A DNA stretch of 64,000 nucleotides from NCBI GenBank assembly GCA_002900995.3, contig CM035307.1, forward strand, positions 4,456,632 to 4,520,631, written 5' to 3'. The translations under genes were made by a program, and so were the position numbers. Below the pieces are notes generated by a model that saw only the letters and a program-made list of their open reading frames with translations, was not told the origin of the DNA and did not search any database. Below are positions 11,121 to 23,601 of this stretch, one piece after another (position 1 is the first letter of the stretch; each line of letters starts with the position of its first letter). The DNA is from Ganoderma boninense. Its lineage: Eukaryota > Basidiomycota > Agaricomycetes > Polyporales > Polyporaceae.

Positions 11121-12586
11121 CTATTCCGTTGCTTCTGACCCCATTTCGACCTTTACCTCCCCCCTCGTATGGTGGTTCCGCATCTCGAACCGTACGCGCG
11201 ACGCGGAGGGGACAGCCCCACGCAAGGCTGCGCACATGGCATTTACGTCCATTTCGTCGGCATACACCTCTCCCGGCACCAGACTTTCATGACTACACCG
11301 CTCCTTGCTCGGGAAGCGGAGCTCCACAGTGATGGACTCGAGCGTCGAAAAGGAGCGCAACATGACGATGATGGCATCCTAGAAAAGAAAAGAAGGTGCG
11401 CGATGAGTCTTGGTCCGCTTGTGTCGAGACGTTTCCAACTCGAACGCTCACCAAGACATCGCCCAGATCCAAGTCATACCCTCGTATCATATATTCGTCC
11501 GGGGTGATGTCAAGCATAAGCTCGAGCACTTTCAGCGTGGCGCCGCACGCCTCTGCGAACGTTCGAGTGAACTCCTCGTCGAGAAAGGCGCCGAACTGGT
11601 AGAAGGAGATGTCGAGCCGTGTCGCCTGCGCCGGTACCAGGGCATCGCGCAGTATGTCTGGCGTCAAATCGCAGGCGTCGTGGAGCTGCAGCCGCGACAC
11701 GGGGCATGGCAACCCCAGCAGCCACAGCATGACGATCGTGCCTACGAACCTATCGAGCGACTTCCAGCACCCGTGCCGACGTAGCTGTGCTTCGTTCTCC
11801 GCTCGGAACTGGTCGACTCCCACCTCCTCCGCCTCGTATGTCCCATGCAACCACGTCAGGATGGCCAGTGTTCGGAGCTTAGGAAATGCACGGACGTAGT
11901 GCCAGGTGATGGGAGACGCAGGCTCGTCCAGCGTCAAGTGTGAGACGTGTGGATACTGGGGTGTATCGTCTTGAGGGTCGACCGTGAAGCCCCGCCCCGC
12001 CGATAGGTAACAAAGACTGGCGGAGAACGGCCGTAGGAGCATATGGGGTCTCGGTCGCCGGACTGGCTATCCGAGTCCTGAATCAACTGCTTGGCAAATT
12101 CGAGCTCTACTGTCTCGAGCTTAGACTGCATCGACTGGAGCATGTTGATGGAGAGTTCCCGACGGGATATAAATGAATCGCTTTGATACTGGTCAAATCG
12201 GCTATTGCACTGGCCAAGGAAGGATGGGTCGAGAGAAGGGGCTCCAGGGAAAGGATATCGAGTTCCGCAAGCCGAGAGATGGGGGAGAGAGAGTTGAGCA
12301 TCTTTTCGAATCGTTTGGCGACTGGGGGCGAAAGCTTCAAGTTGATATCGAGTGTGAGTTGTCGCAGATGGCGCATTCGCGAGCCTCCGTCTGCATCCAT
12401 GAATCGGAGAAACGATTCAAGACCCGGTTCCTTCCCTATCCGTACGCGGTCCGCGTCTTTGAGGAACTGCTTTCCACCCTCCCTGTAGAGGACTTTACAG
12501 GTTGACATAAGGTCCAGTTTCGTCTGCTTGTGTGCGAGGGAGAAAACAAGTAGCAGGACATCCGCGTTCAGGACCGTCCTGTTCAT
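11121..12586 (-). pseudogene. F-box-like protein gene with two frame breaks (possible pseudogene)
   Basis: Substrate-receptor type F-box-like protein of the expanded Agaricomycete family, expected to act in SCF ubiquitin ligases. Starting at 12586, the segment MNRTVLNADVLLLVFSLAHK is the typical N-terminal F-box-like helix, followed by STCKVLYREGGK. A longer start at 12685 is possible. A leucine-rich region follows (LAELDILSLE, LEVMLDI-like strands), and a last exon (11378-11121) is joined by an intron with GTGAGC donor at 11451 and a TAG acceptor. Two breaks occur: the frame changes near 12158-12160 and again near 12043-12048. Each is explained by one missing base beside a G or C run. No intron with good borders bridges either break. 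Either the gene is decaying or the sequence has homopolymer errors. A partial copy lies at 8510-8760. Confidence 0.7.
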
Positions 12587-13913
12587 CTGCAACCGGCCAA
12601 ACATAAGTACAATTAGCCTCATAAAGTAGTACAATGTGTTTCTGAAAAGTTCACCCGCCTTTGTTTCGGACGCAGTGTTTGCCACTGCCCACTCGACACT
12701 TGGATGCTGGCTGCGGGGACGTCTCCCGCCGGAACAGGGTAGTGCTTCTTATATCGGACCTGCGATACCTAGCGGCTCAAGGGCCTTTGTTCAATGTTTC
12801 GCGCAGTCAAGAAGATCCAAGTGGCAAAGACCGTTTGATCCGAGTCAAACCTGATTGATATGGTTAAGGATGGCTCGAGCCGATATAAGAAAGCCAGGAT
12901 TGTAATCGCGAAGCCTTTATAGGTGACGATATTTGCAAAAACACTCAATGGATGTTTGTCTCTCGTGAATAGGGCAGTTCGAGGGAACATGATAACATTC
13001 CCGTTTGCTCTGGTCAGGACTCGGCCTTAGCAAGATAGACAATGCCATGAACCCGTCAACGAAGTTAACTTTAATACCGCAGAACAGCCAGCCGATCCTA
13101 ATAACTGGTAGGAGCCGCGCCAAGGCAGCACACCTCCCGCCGGGCGATAATCTGTCCATGCCAGCCTGTACTACCATAGAGGAACTCGAGGGACCTGGAC
13201 CCTCGTTTTACTGGCCCCTATGGGAAACGTCGAAATCCCTTGGACTCAGGTCCCAAAATAACAGGCTCACCACGCTCACGGGGCTGACTCGTACTCGCAT
13301 ACCGTGAGCAATGAGCACGGTGGCCCGGGGATGAAGGATGACGTCTCGAGGCCTCCTGCCTGGGCCGGCTCCCATGTTCCTGGGACTGGAGCGTTTTATT
13401 GCCGAATACCGTGTACTATGGGGAGGGGCGGCTCCGGCAGGGCACAAGATACCCGCAGGAACGAAGACGAAAGCTTTGAAGAAGAGTCCTGCCTTCTAAC
13501 TTTGGCGGCGGAGGCCCGCCGGGATGCGGAAGAGACTGAATTATGATCATAATTATAAGAGAACTCGGAGCCGTGGCGCGGCGGTGTTCGCTTGCGGGAG
13601 CAGCTGAGTAGTGCATCCTCCGAGAGCCGAGCCGGGAATTGTGGTCTGTAAATATAATTCATTCATCTTCATCGACAACAACTGCGATACACCGGCACGC
13701 CGTATATACACTGCCGTCACAGCTTATAAACCCATCTTCCGCAGGCAAGCGAGACACGGAAACAAGAGATGATAACGATTTCGGGGGAGGGGGAGAGGTG
13801 GGGAGGGGACATAGACATTTAACCGAGACCGGGGCCGGGGAAGAACTTCGAGCGGGTTAGGGGCGCGCCCGCGAAGTCTTCTGAAACTCTAAAATGTCCC
13901 TCGCGCGTGGAGC
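12587..13913. other. Intergenic region between F-box-like gene and peroxidase 3' end
   Basis: About 1.3 kb with no supported gene. Open frames here are short, lack family motifs and have no plausible splice partners. Confidence 0.4.
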
Positions 13914-15346
<1,433 letters not shown>

Positions 15347-15420
15347 GAGTCCTGTGGGGTGCGCTGAGGAAAGCAGAGAACTGGAGTGTTCTGAGGAGGT
15401 CGAGCGAGAACAGGACGCCT

Positions 15421-15427
15421 TTTATAC
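15421..15427 (-). promoter_or_regulatory. TATA box of the peroxidase gene
   Basis: TATAAAA on the minus strand lies 75 bp upstream of the peroxidase ATG at 15346. This is the expected position for a strongly regulated secreted peroxidase. Confidence 0.65.
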
Positions 15428-16760
15428 GCCACAGGACGTGGTTTGCTTGCTTTCCAAGTACAGAGGGTGTCGCATACGCAGGAGTGAAGCGGGACCGAGC
15501 ATTCCACCTCCGTCAGCATGGACAGGCCAATCGCGAGACGCGAATTGCGCGATCCTCAGTGCCGTTTGCGCCCCTCGACCAGGACACCGGGCGGGCAGCC
15601 ACGGCCAGAGCGTCGGTGTGTTGCTCGGGCCTGGGCAGACGGCCAATCGGTGCGCTGCGCTCCTGCGCTGCCGGCAGCCGTCCTCTGCGAGGAGCCGACG
15701 CGTGTATTTGACGCATACAAGTGTCGCGTGTTGCTGAGAGCAGGAGGCGGCGTCGACGTCAGTAAGAAGCCGTCTCCGTCAGCGACAGTGGGACACAGAC
15801 GTAGCAGATAGGTACGCGCATCCGGCGCAAAGAGGTGTCTTGGTTGACCAGACTGCGGGCTCGGGAAGAGCGTTGGAACCAGCAGAAGGGGAGGACCGCA
15901 GCCTTGTCCTCGATTATACGGACCGCCACGTCGATAGGCCAGTCTGACACACGGCCGGCGGGTTCGGGGGCGCTTCAGGGAACAACGCAGTGGGTACGTG
16001 CACGACATGGAGAGGGGTCTTGTATTGGCATGAATTGGGGTGTCGACCAGTAGACTGGGAGACGGCAGAGAGAGGGATGCCGAACGAAGATGCGTTGAAC
16101 TTGTGGCAACGTTTTTCGTCTCGGATACTCGGAGAGTTTAAATGTTCCGGACCAGTCCCACAAGGAGGAGTCGGAGAGTTGGGGTGCTTGAGACGCAAGT
16201 CTAAAGCAGAGACTAGCTGATAGGAGGAACGATGAAGGAGGGCAGAATTGAGGGGGAGTGCAAAGAGCGGCATTGTATATGGGGATCTCGCCGCTGCGCA
16301 GCTGAGGGCCAAGGAGTGGATGAAGGAGGGCAAGCCTGAGGCTGACGAGCTGCGGTGTGCCGGGCAGGGACATCTACCGCTGTCAGAAAGTTAAGATTGG
16401 CTCTCATGGTAGAGGGGCAGAACATGCGTCGAGATAAATATGACCCTTGAGTGCGATCGGTGCAAAACAGAGTTGGCCGCCTGAAAACGTACACGACCTG
16501 TTACATGCCAGCTTGAGATGAAGAGCAGGTAGATCAGCATCCGGACAACGTGAAGCTAGCGAGAACCCGGGTCTCCAACATGGATCTTGCAGACCATGCA
16601 GCATCGATCATTAAGCACGTCAGCCGTAGGGGCGCAAGAAACGCTGAACCAGTTTGTTGGACGTTCGCCCTCACGAACCTGCCACCTCCCACTCGATCAA
16701 GATCCAAGAAAAGGGTGCCTGACCTACACGCTATGGAGCTCGAGCTGAACTCGTCCTCCG
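15428..16760. other. Upstream region of the peroxidase, no gene seen
   Basis: Non-coding by inspection. It is the probable location of upstream regulatory sites for the peroxidase. I could not identify metal- or xenobiotic-response elements with confidence. Confidence 0.35.
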
Positions 16761-16779
16761 CTACGCGAAAATAACTCGC

Positions 16780-17110
16780 AACGACCCGGTCCTGCCGCGG
16801 CTGGCGATGCAAGAAATAGCCGGCCTGGCTAGGAACACGATCCCATCCTGATGGGAGGATTGACGAAATGCCATGGGAACCCCTCCCAGTCCCGATAAAC
16901 ATGGACTGGCTAAGTAGATGCCGCCCAACTGTTGCAACGCCTGACGACGCGCTGACAGACCGGGGCTCTAACATCCTGAGAACACCTTTGAGAGACAGCG
17001 TCTTCCCCACCTGCGACGTGCCAGATATCGACCGTCGAGCCAGAGCTATATGAGACTTGCCCTTCTGGAGTTTCCACCTCTCCAAACTTGGAGGCAGACA
17101 CAGGGATCTC
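16780..17110 (-). repeat. Imperfect direct duplication, copy 1 (gene-like, unknown)
   Basis: This block shares ordered similarity with 17430-17760: a Leu/Ala codon run near CTAGGAACAC-ATCCCATCCTG, GGGAACCCCTCCC, ATAAACATGGACYGGC and GCCGCCCAAC. On the minus strand both copies keep the same frame over a segment (SMFIGTGRGS and SMFIWTGRGS, then GWDRVPS and GWDSVPS). This suggests a duplicated exon. No known domain was recognised. Confidence 0.5.
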
Positions 17111-17429
17111 CTGCTCGACATCGGAAGACATGTTCACGTCACACTGGGCGGGAAGCAAGGAGCAGGCGGCTCACAATGCCACCAATTCGTTACTCTGCTC
17201 GGGTCCCGCACCGATAATACCGCGCCGACGTCGGACCACATCACACCCATGGGTGCGAGGCGGTCTGACCTCCGTCGATGGGCTGCAGAACACTGAGCTT
17301 AGGGATTTCCACCGGATGATGGGGGCCAGCTCCGCTCTTCACAGAAACCGACACAGGGGTCTCGTCTATACGCCACTGAGAACTTGAACCCGTCTTTCCC
17401 ATGAGAGACACGCATATATTCGTCGTCAA

Positions 17430-17760
17430 CGACAGCTCGGTCCCGCGCCGCCCCTTAGCGATGCAGGACATGGCCGATTGAGCTAGGAACACTATCCCAT
17501 CCTGGTGGGAAGATTTGCGACAGGACCTGGGAACCCCTCCCCGTCCAGATAAACATGGACCGGCGAGGTGCCGCCCAACAGCGGTTGAAACGACCTTACA
17601 GACGGCCTCTATTACGCAACACCTCTGGGACAGGGTCGCAAAGCCGTCGCGTCTGCCGCTCCTCGGACGAGCCATATATCTCCCTCTGCCAGAACATCGA
17701 ACTTGCCGTTCCGACCTGGCCACCTTCGACCTCTCCAGTATCTCGACCGCTGATGTGGCA
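17430..17760 (-). repeat. Imperfect direct duplication, copy 2 (gene-like, unknown)
   Basis: Second copy of the block at 16780-17110, offset by about 650 bp. The copies differ by substitutions and by indels, one of them 4 bp before the shared SMFI segment. Copy 2 reaches a stop sooner (VLHR then stop). The repeat may be the relic of a tandemly duplicated gene on the minus strand whose other exons lie between 17.8 and 18.5 kb. Confidence 0.5.
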
Positions 17761-17949
17761 CGAACTCCCATCGTGTTGCGCTGGTAAGCCTCCTGCTCTC
17801 GGAGCACCCGCGGGCGGTCGATGTCTGGCGATACTGCTTCATAGAAGATACCCCCGGCATCGGCGGATATAGTCTGCATGCGGCAGCGACGCATCGATGT
17901 CCTCTCCGCCGCTGCTCTTCGACATACCGTTTTAGGCGGTTTTAGGCCA

Positions 17950-18510
17950 TATGAATGACATACCTGCGACAGTTTCCCCTCTGAACCCTGTGCTGCGAGT
18001 CCTGCGTCGCGAGGATGCCCTCCCGGTGCGGGTTGAATACGTTTACATCGACGAGCTGTTCCACGTTGTACAACTTGCACTTGGACCTCCACTGGACCAC
18101 CGCCACGAGGATGAACGAGCAGAGTGCGGGATTGTGACAGGCCAATAGAGAAGACTAGACCTTCTCTCTGGATCTAGTCGCATCGAATGAGGGTAAAGGG
18201 AGGACCTTGAGCGCACCGGACTTCGCTTGCTCTCGCCAGATTGTCGCAGGGGCACAAACATGCGCACACAACAGACAGCTCCGGCGCTTATCACCTGGCC
18301 AAGCCGCCTGTCCGTGTTCTGAGTGACTAGCAGTACGTACTCTGAGTCTGTCTCTTCACCACCATGACATTCACACGTTCTCTTCCAACGGATTCTGGAG
18401 CTCTCAGAGTCCGCCTCAGAGGAGACACTGCTTCGGGAACAGCTCAGCGCCTGCTTTTGCTTCCCCGCCTTCAAGTTAAACGTCCACCTTCGGGCGTTCA
18501 TAGGAAGCAC
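17950..18510 (-). CDS. Gene-like exons with a membrane segment, unassigned
   Basis: Minus-strand reading gives CHNPALCSFILVAVVQW, a hydrophobic segment followed by basic residues and NVFNPHREG, in 17960-18145. A further open stretch runs to 18510. The composition is protein-like, but no start, splice pattern or family could be fixed. It may belong with the duplicated exons to its left. Confidence 0.25.
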
Positions 18511-19186
18511 TTAGCAGACGACTTCATTCTATTTCCCGTTGGGTACTGGGGCAGGTCAGATGGGCCGTCGCGTGAGGATGGATGCCGTACCTGCAATTCG
18601 AAAGGCGTCGGTAGATGTACTCGGGTCGCCATATTGAGAGGATGACAGAAAGATGGAAGCTGTGGATGGTCTAGACGAGTTGGTCCAGGTCGTAGTAGGA
18701 GTGGTCATGCGTCCCCGGATTGAACTGGGACGTTCTGCCTCGCTCCGCTAGCGGAGTCAACTGATTTCAAAGCTACACCGGCAATCCACCACCGTGGGCC
18801 GCTAGTGTTGAACATCGTCCCGAAGTTCAACTTGCGGGTGGGCTTAATCCGAGCCTGTAATGATGTGCTGGATTTCGGAGTAAGTGTAGAGTAGATAGTT
18901 ACAGCGCCTCGTCATGCCTCGAACCTGACCTTGGTGGCTGAAGTGGTTGGATTTGTGGCTGTGGCGTGCGAATGCACACGTGAGCGGACGGCCACGTGGG
19001 TGAGCGGATAATGGAAGCGCGCGAAGGATGGAAGGAGGACGGTCGAATGACCAGCTCCTGGAGTCTGTTCGCCACCTTCGACAGCCTTCGACGTCGACCA
19101 CCCCCACGTTGTCTGCCTGGGGCCCTCTACTCATATACCAGCCCTGGAGGACGCACGAGGGCAGCATTCTCTTCAACACGGACGCA
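18511..19186. other. Upstream region of GH92 gene
   Basis: No coding sequence supported. A TATA-like CATATACC near 19130 is about 55 bp upstream of the GH92 start. Confidence 0.35.
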
Positions 19187-22100
19187 ATGGGCCCTCTCCT
19201 CTTCCTCGCTTGCCTCGCTGTCGTGGCAAGCGCTCAACTCCATTCGCACACCGCACCTGACGCGTTCTCCCAACCTCCCAGCGCAGCCGTTGACTATGTC
19301 GACCCGTGAGTTCCTCGCTTTGCTTTGTTTGGTCGCGTTTCGTTTGGCCTCGTTCTCCCTGCACATTTGGGAACCATAGATTCACCGCCTAGCCAGCTAT
19401 GGCTGCGGTCATAGCCATAGCCATAGCCAGCTATGATGGTCGCTTGGAACCCGCTTGAGGTCCGGTATGCCGCCTGTTGAAAGAATTGGGAGAACGGCGA
19501 AACGCCTTCGACCGCCCACGGAACACCGCCACGGACTGCAGCAGGGAGCGCAAAGTCACTCCCTCCTGCACTACGCCCCCTAAAAGTTCCAGGAAAGTTT
19601 CTAATATTCTGTGTCATGGACATATGCCTAAGTCCCAGAATGCAAGGGGGATGGAGACGAAATAGCCACTAGGGACGGCGGGGAAGAAAAGGCGCCGGCC
19701 GAGGCTGTCGAAACGGGATTCTCGGGAAAACGGCGAGAATCTCTTTTCGCTCCCGTAGCCATAGCCATAACTGGCCACGCGGGGAATGCGATATTCTAGC
19801 ACATTTGACGATACGCTAGAACTCCCTCCAGAGTTCTAGCGCATTGTCGCCTTGATCTCTGTGTCATGTTTTGTAGCGCCGAGCTTTTGGAGTGCTGCCA
19901 CGGTCGGTTGTCTACAACTTGTGGGCCGGACTGAGGGTCTGAGCGGGGAAATTAAACCATGCCCGGAGTCATTGGAGCCCATTATCGAGCGGCTCCGAAC
20001 GCAGTCCGCGTCTCCGTCCTGACCAGCACAGAGCCACAGCGCCGCAGATCCAGCTGTCTCTTTACTGAGACCCATTGGCAAGCATTCGCCTCTCACAAGA
20101 GTGCGGAATTTTGCATGATTCTGAGGAGAGTCCCGGGCCGCATCCGGTCGCTGTTCCGGTAGGCTGACGCGTACAGTCAGAACGGCTGTCAAAAATGGTA
20201 TCGTTGTTGGTGGCAGTCAGAAGGCATGATTTTGATGGCAATCCTGCGTCTCAACGCAACGTCAGAATTGGCCGGGACTCGTTGGCCCTGACATCTCTTA
20301 TAAGCTGATATATATAGTGTCGGTTCTAAGTATTAGCTAACAAGCAGGTCCACAGCTTCATCGGAAACGGCGGAGACTCGCCCAACGGCTCGGGGGGCAT
20401 GATCCCCTCCACCGCCCCGCCCTTCGCCATGACCCGCTGGGTGGCGCAGACGCGCCACAACTACGTCTCCGTCACGCCGTACAACTACACCGACACCTCC
20501 ATCCACGGCTTCCAGGGCACGCACCAGCCCGCGATCTGGATGGGCGAGAGCGGCCAGGCGGTCGTCGCGCCCGGGGCGGGGACGGTGCGCCCGAAGTTCG
20601 AGGACCGCGGGATGCGCTTCACCCACGCGGACGAAGTCGCGACCGCGAGTTATTACTCCGTTCTCCTTGACGCGATCGAAGGCGGGACGATCCACGCGGA
20701 GCAGTCCGCCAGTACGTCCTGTCCCCCTGCCCCTCCCACGTACGCACTGCACTCACTTTGAACATTGTCCGCAGCCTCGCGCGTCGGCCACCTGCGCTTC
20801 ACTTTCGACGGCACGCAGACGCCGTACGTCCTCGTCGAGGCGACGCGCGCAGAGGTCGTCGGCTCGGACGACCCGACGAACGTCACGTACCCGCTCGGCA
20901 CGCTCTCGATCGACCCCGCCGCGCGCGAGGTGTCCGGCTCGAACCCGGAGCGGCAGGACTTCATCATCGACCCGCACCACGGCAGCACGGTGTGGTCCGC
21001 GTACTTCGTCGCGCGGTTCGACGAGGACTTCGCGAGCTGGGGCACGGCGCAGAACGGCACGGTCAGCGAGGGCGCGGCGAGCGGGGCGGGCGCGCTGCTG
21101 TCGGGCTTCGTGCGGTTCGTGGGGGGGACGCGGAGCGTGGGGGTGCGCGTGGGCGTGTCGTTCATCTCGGTGGAGCAGGCGCGGGCGAACCTCGAGAAGG
21201 AGATCCCGGACGGGACGACGCTGGAGGAGACGGCGTACGGGACGCGCAAGGCGTGGGCGGAGAAGCTGGACCGGGTGCAGATCGAGGGCGCGTCGAGGGA
21301 GCAAGCGGAGGTGTTTTATACCGGGATCTTTCATACCCTTCAGGTACGTAGCATTCATTTCAGAGGGATTGGGCCGCTGATACTCAATGTTTGCAGTACC
21401 CTTACGAGCAAGATGAGGATGGCAAGTACTACTCAGGCTATGACAACCAGGTCCATGAAGGCGTTTCGTACACCGGGTACTCGATTTGGGTAGGTGGTGC
21501 GGGAGTGAACTGCAGGGCTCTGCTGACGTTCTTGCAGGACACGTTCCGCGCCGAATGGGCATGGCAGATCCTTCTTGCGCCAGAGCGCATCTCAGGCATG
21601 GTTCAAAGCATGCTCCAAGACTACCAAGAGGGTGGCTGGCTCCCCATGTGGAAGAACATAGTTGGTAGGCCTTGTTTTGTCGACGTTTTATCACAAACAC
21701 GTTGATCGAGGTTTGCTCGCACAGAGACGAACATTATGGTAAGATCATAATCTCGTGCGCTCGGTCTGAGATAACTCGTCGATGGACGAGCTTCATCGCG
21801 CCGTTCAGGTTGGCACACACGCCGATTCTCTCGTCGCCGAGGCCGTCGTGAAAGGCTTCACGGACTTTGACTTGGACACTGCATGGGAGGCCGTTCACAA
21901 GGACGCCACCGTCCCGCCCGCTAATGATTGGACTACCTCGTACGTCTACATCGATATTGCTCGTCGTGCACCATGACGAGCTCAGGCCCGGCCTCCAACA
22001 GCTACTACGACCGAGAGCAGCACGTGGGCTACGAAGTGCGCGCAGGCCTCTCCTCCGTCTACGCGACCTCGGGCTGGGTCGCCAACGACGTCCACTCCGA

Positions 22101-23283
22101 GTCCGCCTCGCGCACGCTCGACTACGCCTGTATGCCCATCCCCCTGCTGATCCTCTTATACCATCACTAACCCCGCCTCTGCTGCAGACGACGACTACGC
22201 AGTGTCCGTGCTCGCCACCGCGCTGAACAAATCCGCCGACGCTGCGTTCTTCCGCGCACGCGCATTCTCGGCGCCCTTTACGATCTTCAACAACGCAACT
22301 GGATTCATGGAGGCGCGCGACGCCGACGGCGCCTGGGCAGGCGGGGATCAGGGGTGGACAGAGGGCGACATGTGGGCGTACACGTTCGACGTTGTGCATG
22401 ACGTGCCCGCGCTGATCGCGCGGCGGGGCGGGGCGAAGGGCTTCGTGGAGTTCTTGGACGAGCATTTCGACGGAGGTGAGCTAGTGTATGCGTGGCTCGG
22501 GTGGTGACAGTGGGGGCTGACTGGACGGGTGGCTAGGGCATAACGACCACACAAACGAGGTAGGCTGTGGCGAGACGTATGCGACGAGAGCGGACGCTGA
22601 TGGGCTTCGTAGCCCTCGCATCACATACCGTACCTGTACTCCCTCGCGGGAGCGGCGTCGAAGTCCCAGGAACGCATCCGCGAGGTCGCGAAGGACAACT
22701 ACAACAACTCCGTGGACGGTCTTTCCGGGGTACGCCCGTCACCTCTCGTATACTCAGCGCCGCGGTGACTGACGCATTTCCTGCAGAATGAGGACTGTGG
22801 ACAGATGAGCGCATGGTACGTCTTCAGCGCGCTCGGTTTCTACCCGGTAGATCCCGTCTCCGCCGAATACGTGATCGGAACGTGAGTACCGGAGTTCTAC
22901 CGCGAAACTGCGCGGTGAGCAAGATCATGATATGATATATGCGTTGCAGGCCCTTTTTCGACAAAGTCACCATCGACCTCCCCGCATCCTCACGGCCCCT
23001 CGTCATCACTTCCACCGGCGCACCCTCTAAACCATACATCAAGAGTGTAACCGTCAACGGTCGCCCACTCACCGCCCCTATCCTCACGCATGCCGACATC
23101 GCCTCCGGGGGAGAGATCACCTTCGAGATAAGCAGCACGCCGCAGAGCTGGGCCTCTGGCACTCTCGTACGTCCTGCCCTCCGGTTGTATGGGTTGACGG
23201 CGCAGTTGACGTGACCGACGTGATCCCGCTGAACTCTGCAGGCGAACGACGAGAAGAGGTACGAGCGTCATGTTGAGCTGTAG
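19187..23283 (+). CDS. Secreted GH92 alpha-mannosidase
   Basis: Glycoside hydrolase family 92 enzyme, a Ca-dependent exo-alpha-mannosidase family that trims alpha-linked mannose from glycans; secreted. Fourteen exons join in phase to 772 residues: 19187-19305, 20356-20711, 20775-21343, 21397-21489, 21538-21664, 21725-21738, 21809-21939, 22002-22129, 22188-22475, 22537-22559, 22613-22729, 22787-22881, 22950-23166, 23242-23283. It has a signal peptide (MGPLLFLACLAVVASAQ), then the family blocks FIGNGGDSPNGSGGMIPS, GFQGTHQPAIWMGESG, EGGWLPMWKN, ETNIMVGTHADSL, WTEGDMWAY, GHNDHTNEPSHHIPYLYS and NEDCGQMSAWYVFSALGFYP. Length and motif order match fungal GH92. Exons of 14 and 23 nt encode conserved motifs. 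Intron 1 is 1050 bp, about twenty times the others. A decayed copy of the 3' half lies at 57.3-58.6 kb. Confidence 0.95.
19306..20355 (+). other. Oversized first intron of GH92, probably carrying an inserted sequence
   Basis: GT donor at 19306 and CACAG acceptor at 20351-20355 keep phase (DYVD, then P from the split codon, then FIGNGG). All other introns of the gene are 48-75 bp. The extra sequence has clusters of TAGCCATAGCCA and related TATGGCT repeats near 19395-19435 and 19755-19775. It has no open frame of note. It could be a non-autonomous element; clean ends and a target duplication were not found by eye. Confidence 0.6.
19814..19841. repeat. Perfect inverted repeat (hairpin) inside GH92 intron 1
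   Basis: CGCTAGAACTC and GAGTTCTAGCG form an 11-bp perfect stem with a 6-nt loop. Confidence 0.7.
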
Positions 23284-23601
23284 ACTGATTCGTAGAGATG
23301 TACTCCGTCTGACGCGGTCGCACGTCCGTGGCACGAACTTGAAGTGCTTGACCAAGCTTCGGTAGAGAGGCTAGATCACGTACCGGAACATGGGCGGCGG
23401 AGTAGCAGTGGAGTAGCAAAATCGTGCGTGGTGAAGGCAAATAGACGATAGAAGAAGCTCCGTGGGTATTTGTCTGTGCCTGTATACGAGAGCCCCAGTC
23501 GTGCGGGTACAAGCGAGGAGGCATTGAAGCGTTTGCGTTGTTTTGAGTGTGCGGCTTTCACTGTCGTTGCAAGTCCTTGCGGTGAATTGTAATTGTATGA
23601 T
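23284..23601. other. Short intergenic region between convergent genes
   Basis: Three-prime flank of GH92 (plus) and of the DUF6534-type gene (minus). No gene seen. Confidence 0.4.

Noticed and set aside
18700..18760. A tRNA-like or structured RNA segment near 18.7 kb
   Set aside because: A short GATTGAACT/CCGCTAGCGGAG-like palindrome is present, but no cloverleaf with plausible arms or an internal promoter could be drawn.
20653..21700. Long minus-strand open frames across GH92 exons
   Set aside because: Antisense of GC-rich GH92 exon 3, Arg-rich and without motifs.
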